Below the pieces are notes generated by a model. The model was given only the letters and a program-made list of their open reading frames with translations. It was not told where the DNA came from and did not search any database. Shown one piece after another: positions 42,801-47,277 of a DNA stretch of 47,277 nucleotides; within the stretch, counting starts at the first letter, position 1; the number at the start of each line of letters is the position of its first letter. Origin of the DNA: Halanaerobiales bacterium. GTDB taxonomy: Bacteria > Bacillota_F > Halanaerobiia > DY22613. The translations under genes were made by a program, and so were the position numbers. Location: positions 1-47,277 of the forward strand of contig JAGMES010000021.1 in NCBI GenBank assembly GCA_023128035.1, in the 5' to 3' direction.

Positions 42801-43427
42801 TTGCAGCAAGAACTTACAAAAAGATTTAGCTCAACGAATAATTATATTGAAAAATATAAAGTAGAGAAAAAGAAAAAGGTTTTAATTCCTGATGAAATGA
42901 AAGAATATCTTTATATTTATTCAACTAATGTTCCTTATCACTATCGGATTGAATTTATTACAGTGAAGAAAAAGAAGCAATACACTAAAGCTATGGAAGA
43001 GATTCGAAGAAAGGAAAAAAAGATAGAAGAAATCTGTGAGATGTCAGATAAGGCATTTCAAAAGTATTTAAAAGAGAATTATGGAGATGAAGAAGCATTC
43101 TACGAAACCCGGCAAGGTATTAAGAGTTATAGAAAACTTCGAAACACTTTAGTGAAAGATCTTAAAAAAAGATATAATTACCAATGTCAAATTTGCAAAC
43201 ATTCTTTTAAGGATAGCTATGGAGTGGATTATTCAGAAGGTCATCATATCAAACCTTTTGCTCAGTTCGAAGATCACACTCCAGAAAATATTATAATTCT
43301 TTGCCCCAATCATCATCGTATTATTCATAAAATGAAACCAAAGTTTGATCGAAAAGAATTAGCCTTCAAATATGATAACGGCTATATAGAGTATTTACAA
43401 CTAAAAGGACATCTTGAAAACTCTTAA
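42801..43427 (+). CDS. HNH endonuclease (C-terminal part of the frameshifted gene)
   Basis: A Lys-rich linker precedes a canonical HNH domain (about residues 120-185): CQIC, then EGHHIKPFAQFEDHTPENII, ILCPNHHRIIHK, with the zinc Cys pairs and catalytic His present. The TTG at 42801 has no ribosome site and the frame is open upstream to about 42741, so this part probably has no start of its own. Placed just after the helicase operon, it might be a defence nuclease on a separate transcript, since a terminator lies between. Confidence 0.8.
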   Translation: MQQELTKRFSSTNNYIEKYKVEKKKKVLIPDEMKEYLYIYSTNVPYHYRIEFITVKKKKQYTKAMEEIRRKEKKIEEICEMSDKAFQKYLKENYGDEEAFYETRQGIKSYRKLRNTLVKDLKKRYNYQCQICKHSFKDSYGVDYSEGHHIKPFAQFEDHTPENIIILCPNHHRIIHKMKPKFDRKELAFKYDNGYIEYLQLKGHLENS

Positions 43428-43532
43428 AAATGCAAGAAGCCCTGCATCACATCATCATGTGTAATGCAGGGCTTTGTTTATTATATAGAAATCTTAGACT
43501 GATAATTTTCAATAGGTTCATTGAATTTGCCC
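43354..43532 (+). repeat. Direct repeat copy A: HNH gene tail, terminator and HD-GYP gene tail
   Basis: Matches 43994-44171 with scattered differences. It contains the last 24 codons of the HNH gene, its terminator (43437-43478, stem agccctgcat/atgcagggct), and on the minus strand a stub ending KFNEPIENYQSKISI, homologous to the C-terminus of the HD-GYP gene at 44119 (KFNEPIEYCQSKISL). The stub is a dead fragment. Confidence 0.85.
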
Positions 43533-43854
43533 ACCATATTCACCTCTCATGTTAGATGAAATTATATTTGATCTAAAAATTAAAACTTAGAAGTGATGAG
43601 GATTATTTTTCCTATATATTTGGAGATTTTTTCTTTATTGCCGAAAGGCAAAATAATAATATTGTCTTATAATGCTCTATTATGGAAAAATTACTTGCTT
43701 TATCGACTTGTGACTGTTATAATGTAAATAGGCATTTTGAACCAAATTGATTAATAGATATAAATTTAAACGTGCACAAGCCTATCCATATGCATTTACT
43801 TGTTTTACAAAAAATCTTGAAATATCACAAGGTTTTAATAAAGGGGTGACTTAA
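43533..43854. other. Segment between the duplicated ends, upstream of a small secreted protein gene
   Basis: AT-rich, without a gene that I can support. A tataat hexamer near 43719 and the leader of the gene at 43855 (AAGGGGTG) are the only signals. The segment is absent from the other repeat flank, so it is the unique part inside the duplication. Confidence 0.5.
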
Positions 43855-43995
43855 ATGAAAAAGATTATTTGCATTCTCTCAATTTTAGCATTACTTTCAA
43901 TAAGTAGTATAACTATTTGTGCTTTAAACATTGAGTCTACAGATGAAAATACAACTATATTTTTTAGCTGTATTCCACTTCCAAATGAAGATTAA
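43855..43995 (+). CDS. Second small secreted protein, 46 residues
   Basis: Starts MKKIICILSILALLSISS, a signal sequence with a likely cut after ICA, leaving LNIESTDENTTIFFSCIPLP and NED. The ribosome site AAGGGGTG lies 6-7 bases upstream. In plan it is like the pre-peptide at 24580, but the mature part is acidic and has one Cys. No TPR receptor gene lies next to it. The stop codon merges with repeat copy B, so the natural end may have been longer. Confidence 0.55.
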   Translation: MKKIICILSILALLSISSITICALNIESTDENTTIFFSCIPLPNED

Positions 43996-44171
43996 GAATT
44001 AGCCTTCGAATACGATAACGGCTATACAGAATACCTCCAACTTAAAGGACATCTTGAAAACTCTTAAAAATGCAAAAATCCCTGCATCACATCATCATGT
44101 AATGCAGGGATTTATTAATCATAAGGAAATCTTAGATTGACAATATTCTATAGGCTCATTGAACTTGTCCA
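43994..44171 (+). repeat. Direct repeat copy B: HNH tail fragment, terminator and HD-GYP gene end
   Basis: Partner of 43354-43532. Here the HNH part is the stub (ELAFEYDNGYTEYLQLKG..., 24 codons, no start) while the HD-GYP part belongs to the complete gene. The shared terminator is at 44076-44113. Differences such as K to E and I to T show that the copies are diverged homologs, not a recent exact duplication. Confidence 0.85.
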
Positions 44172-45735
44172 ATAATTTTAGCTTATCATATCCTTTGAAG
44201 TAGTTATTCTCTTTTGTAACTTCTATAAATGCATCAACTAGTCGTTCATCTAATTGAGTCCCTTTTACCCGGTTCAATTCTTTTAAGGCATTATGTACGG
44301 ACATTCCTTGGCGATAGGCTCTATCACTGGTTAAAGCATCAAATGTATCTGCTACAGCGATAATTCGTGCCTCAAGGGGGATGATAATTCCTTGCATCCC
44401 TGTAGGGTAGCCTTTGCCATCTACTCGTTCATGATGGAATCGGATCATATCCTTAATCCGGCTAAATCCTTCGATGTTGTTTATAATTTTGAATCCATGA
44501 TCTGGATGAGATTTGATGATTTCATATTCTTCGTCAGTTAATTTGCCTGGCTTGTTCAAAATCCGCTCTGGAACACCAATCTTTCCAATATCATGGAGCA
44601 AAGATGCCATTTGAATGGTTTCCAAATCTCGATACTGTATTTTTCTTGCAATTAATTCTGAATAAACCATCACTCGATGTGAGTGACCTCGTGTATAAGG
44701 ATCCTTAACTTCGATAGCTGTAATTAGCCCTTGGATAACCTCTAAATATGTAGAATGTAATTTCTCATTTGTAGTGTAGACTTGTTGTATATGTTTTTGC
44801 ATTTTTTTGCACAAATCATTAAAATAGTTTGCAAGCCTAGAAATTTCATCATCACCCTCAACCTTAACATCGTAGTTAAGATCTCGTCTGATTGCTGTTT
44901 CAACTTCTAAATATAATAGTTCAATCCTTTTAGTTAAGCGGTCAGACAACTGCTTACTTAATAATAGGAAGAAGGAAAAAAGAATAAGCATACTTAAAAG
45001 TATGTTCTTTGTAAATGTCTGCTGGAATGCCGTATATGGGTTATTATAATGAAGTATAAAATATCCAATTGTTTCTGATTCTAGAGAGATGACTGGAACA
45101 GTAATTTCTTTATCGGTAATTTTTGGGAAAAACCTAGAAGATAACTTAATTTTTAAATCTTTGTCCATGAAATTGGCTATCTCTTGATTAATAAAATATT
45201 GATCAATGGCTTGAAGAAAGACCAACGCACCATTTGGGTGAAATCGTACTGTAGATTTAACTATGGGGCTGATGCTAACCATGTAAAATTGATCATTATA
45301 TTTAATTAATCCTGATTGATGTTTCATATCATTTAAAGTTTCTAAAACATAATTTGCTTGAAAAAATTCTTCAGATAAAGAAAAAGTATCTAAATCCGAG
45401 TACACAACTTCATTGTTTTGATTTAATATTATAACTGAGTCCAATTTTTCATTATTTTTTAAACGTGAAATATTAACATCAAACCAGTCTTGATCTTTAA
45501 GTGTGATTTGATCATAAAGTGCATTCCATATCCCATAATAAACAACTCTGTTCTCAAGATTTTTTTCTTTAGTGCTTAATATTTCAATAAATATTTCAGT
45601 TTGTTTTTTTATAGACAACTGATTGGATTTATTAAAATGGTTATTTAGTGGGAAATAAAATAAAAAAATAACAATAACAAATTGAAATAAAATAAAGATA
45701 GTAAACGTTTTAGTATATCTCTTTTTTATGTGCAT
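44119..45735 (-). CDS. Membrane sensor with HAMP and HD-GYP domains, probable c-di-GMP phosphodiesterase
   Basis: 538 residues: a membrane helix (FTIFILFQFVIVIFLFYF), an extracytoplasmic sensor of CHASE4 style (about 40-235), a second helix (ILLSMLILFSFFLLLS), a HAMP region to about 310 (RLANYFNDLCKKMQ), and an HD-GYP domain (about 335-500) with LLHDIGKIGVPERILNKPGK, HHERVDGKGYPTG and ADTFDALTSDRAYR. The catalytic motifs are whole. GGAGGTG precedes the ATG. A copy of its 3' end lies at 43480-43532. The ligand is unknown. Confidence 0.92.
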   Translation of the reverse strand: MHIKKRYTKTFTIFILFQFVIVIFLFYFPLNNHFNKSNQLSIKKQTEIFIEILSTKEKNLENRVVYYGIWNALYDQITLKDQDWFDVNISRLKNNEKLDSVIILNQNNEVVYSDLDTFSLSEEFFQANYVLETLNDMKHQSGLIKYNDQFYMVSISPIVKSTVRFHPNGALVFLQAIDQYFINQEIANFMDKDLKIKLSSRFFPKITDKEITVPVISLESETIGYFILHYNNPYTAFQQTFTKNILLSMLILFSFFLLLSKQLSDRLTKRIELLYLEVETAIRRDLNYDVKVEGDDEISRLANYFNDLCKKMQKHIQQVYTTNEKLHSTYLEVIQGLITAIEVKDPYTRGHSHRVMVYSELIARKIQYRDLETIQMASLLHDIGKIGVPERILNKPGKLTDEEYEIIKSHPDHGFKIINNIEGFSRIKDMIRFHHERVDGKGYPTGMQGIIIPLEARIIAVADTFDALTSDRAYRQGMSVHNALKELNRVKGTQLDERLVDAFIEVTKENNYFKGYDKLKLLDKFNEPIEYCQSKISL

Positions 45736-45985
45736 AAGTCACCTCCAGTAAGGAGTTTAAATTTGGCAAACATATCATTTACATTAACTCTATAAGTAAT
45801 CTTCGCTAAAAAAGTAATAATCCCTTGTTACTAAGAAATTTTTATCGCGAATTCTTAATTTTTTTCTTTTCAATATAAATATTACCAAATTTCAATTGAA
45901 TTATACATTATCTAAAAAGTATGTCACTTGTTCTAAAGTTAAAATTTTGTTATAAATCTTGGGTAGAGGTAGAGCTATCAAATTA

Positions 45986-47134
45986 TCATGTATAATATTT
46001 TCTCATTGTTTTCTTGTGAATTAACCAGGAACTGAAAAGTGCAGTCAACGGAATTGCAATAAACAGTCCAAGACTTCCTGCTAGTGCACGAATGATTTCA
46101 CTGGCCATGAGATCAAGGTTGATTACTTTTAACAATGATTGTTGATACCCCACGAGAATCAATAATAGTGGTAAAGAACCACCAGCGTATGCTAGAATAA
46201 GGGTATTAGACATAGTTCCCATGATATCTCGGCCAACATTCATTCCAGAGTCAAATAGCTCACGGGATGTAGCAATAGGATTAGCAAGATATACTTCCTC
46301 TATAGACGAAGCTATGGACATGCCTACGTCCATTACGGCTCCCAATGCGCCAAAAAGCATTGAAGCAAAGAGAATACCCTGAAAATCTAATTCATAATCT
46401 CTGATAAATCCAAGCATCTGAGCTTCGTGTGACCCTAAACCAGTTAATAGAGCGAAACGCCCAAAGAGAAAGGCTAATATTCCAGCAAAAGTAGTGCCTC
46501 CAACTATTCCAAGGATAGCTGCCAAACTCTTTCGATTCCATCCACTGATCATTATTATCGTACAAGCTGTGATTAAAGTAGAGAGTATGATTGTGAGCCA
46601 CATTGGACTATAACCTTTCAAGATAAGTGGTAACAAAACTTTCAATATAATTACTATCGTAAAAACCAGGCTGATCAAAGATTTAAAACCCTTTTTGCCG
46701 CCTACTAGAAGTAGAATAAGTACAAAAAGAATGCTTAAGATAAGTAATGGAATATCTCTTGCTACATCGTTTAGATTTGCAGCTACAAGTTCACCATTTT
46801 CTTCATCTAAAGTTAGAATCACTCGCTGACCAGGTTTAACATGAATATCATATCTGGGATTACCAGAAAAGATATTATATGCATCTACAACCTGTCCCTT
46901 ATATTCCCCACTCGTAATCTCTATTTGTACTACTTGTCCAGGGAAAGAATATTCATCAGTGGGTTCAGGAATATTACGGATTATTGAAATTACCCTTCCA
47001 CGCTCAATTACATCTGTGTCAACATTTTTTTCTTCAGCATTAACTATAGGTATTGGTATTACAATTAAAACAAAGATAAAAGTAAGTACTAGAATAATAG
47101 GGATTCGGGTATGCTTGTTGCTAATCTTTTTCAT
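45986..47134 (-). CDS. YibE/F family membrane protein
   Basis: 382 residues: a signal-anchor or signal peptide (ending VNAEE), an extracytoplasmic beta domain (about 35-125, with GRVISIIRN and YKGQVVDAYNIFSGNP), and about eight membrane helices with the family's GLGSHEAQMLGFI, FGALGAVMDVGMSIASSI and SNTLILAYAGGSLPLLLI. The family is predicted to be a transporter, with no settled substrate. It is monocistronic on the minus strand; 45736-45985 between it and the HD-GYP gene holds no gene that I can support. Confidence 0.9.
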   Translation of the reverse strand: MKKISNKHTRIPIILVLTFIFVLIVIPIPIVNAEEKNVDTDVIERGRVISIIRNIPEPTDEYSFPGQVVQIEITSGEYKGQVVDAYNIFSGNPRYDIHVKPGQRVILTLDEENGELVAANLNDVARDIPLLILSILFVLILLLVGGKKGFKSLISLVFTIVIILKVLLPLILKGYSPMWLTIILSTLITACTIIMISGWNRKSLAAILGIVGGTTFAGILAFLFGRFALLTGLGSHEAQMLGFIRDYELDFQGILFASMLFGALGAVMDVGMSIASSIEEVYLANPIATSRELFDSGMNVGRDIMGTMSNTLILAYAGGSLPLLLILVGYQQSLLKVINLDLMASEIIRALAGSLGLFIAIPLTALFSSWLIHKKTMRKYYT

Positions 47135-47238
47135 TAGTAATCTCCTTTCGTTTTTTATTCTATTGAGATACCTTCGTCATAATAGAGAAATATTCCTGCT
47201 AAATGTGAGTTTCAAGTTATCCTTTCTAATAACTAAAG

Positions 47239-47277
47239 AACCCCTGCAGAAGCTGAACTGCCCCCTGTCAAGTAGAC
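47239..47277. mobile_element. Possible end of an IS3-type element running off the window
   Basis: The last bases (ctgaactgccccctgtcaag then tagac) resemble ends of IS3-family elements in Firmicutes, as I recall them. Only the edge is visible, so the transposase cannot be confirmed. Confidence 0.3.

Noticed and set aside
1..47277. CRISPR array, tRNA, rRNA or prophage
   Set aside because: No regular repeat-spacer pattern, no cloverleaf or rRNA sequence, and no phage structural genes were seen on either strand.

Overview
The window looks like the chromosome of a low-GC, anaerobic Firmicute (Clostridia or Halanaerobiales type; I cannot name the species). The reasons are strong AGGAGG-type ribosome sites, frequent GTG and TTG starts, consensus sigma-A promoters, many U-tract terminators, a B12-binding radical SAM enzyme, a clostridial-type ferredoxin and a CD1871A-like CXXC micro-protein. 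There are no rRNA or tRNA genes.

Left third (1-17 kb), mostly housekeeping: the 3' part of a TnpB gene with its right-end RNA, a SulP anion transporter, a tandem SSB-like protein, a decayed amidohydrolase, RluD, an operon murB - Eis-like acetyltransferase - mtnN - B12 radical SAM, a polyprenyl diphosphate synthase behind a 13-residue upstream ORF, a CDF metal transporter, glutamine synthetase, a lysine exporter split into two genes, and an HD-GYP protein. Small non-autonomous elements are scattered here: a 119-bp MITE with a possible target duplication, two identical 116-bp IS200/IS605-like palindromic elements, and a 168-bp inverted-repeat element with a decayed relative beside tnpB.

Middle (17-31 kb): a heterodimeric ABC exporter, small redox and zinc proteins, and a probable peptide-signalling cassette. 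In the cassette two paralogous TPR proteins flank a Phr-like secreted 43-residue pre-peptide that has its own promoter and terminator. Next come a CXXC micro-protein, a stub that may be the start of a lost ferredoxin-type gene, two secreted thioredoxin-fold paralogs (the second has lost the CXXC motif), a candidate C-rich small RNA, and an orphan PAS histidine kinase. The TPR/peptide pair plus the orphan kinase recalls Rap/Phr control of a phosphorelay, but this is inference.

Right third (31-44 kb), accessory: a tightly overlapping four-gene operon of Zn-finger protein, coiled-coil protein with a degenerate NTPase-like domain, unknown protein, and a 1753-residue DEAH/DUF1998 helicase. It resembles DUF1998-helicase anti-phage loci (Druantia, DISARM, Dpd) but its partner genes are ones I do not recognise. 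Its second gene is split by a -1 frame change exactly at an A AAA AAG heptamer. A frameshifted HNH nuclease, a second secreted mini-protein, and a direct duplication of the HNH/HD-GYP gene ends follow, marking a rearranged island edge. The window closes with an HD-GYP sensor and a YibE/F membrane protein.
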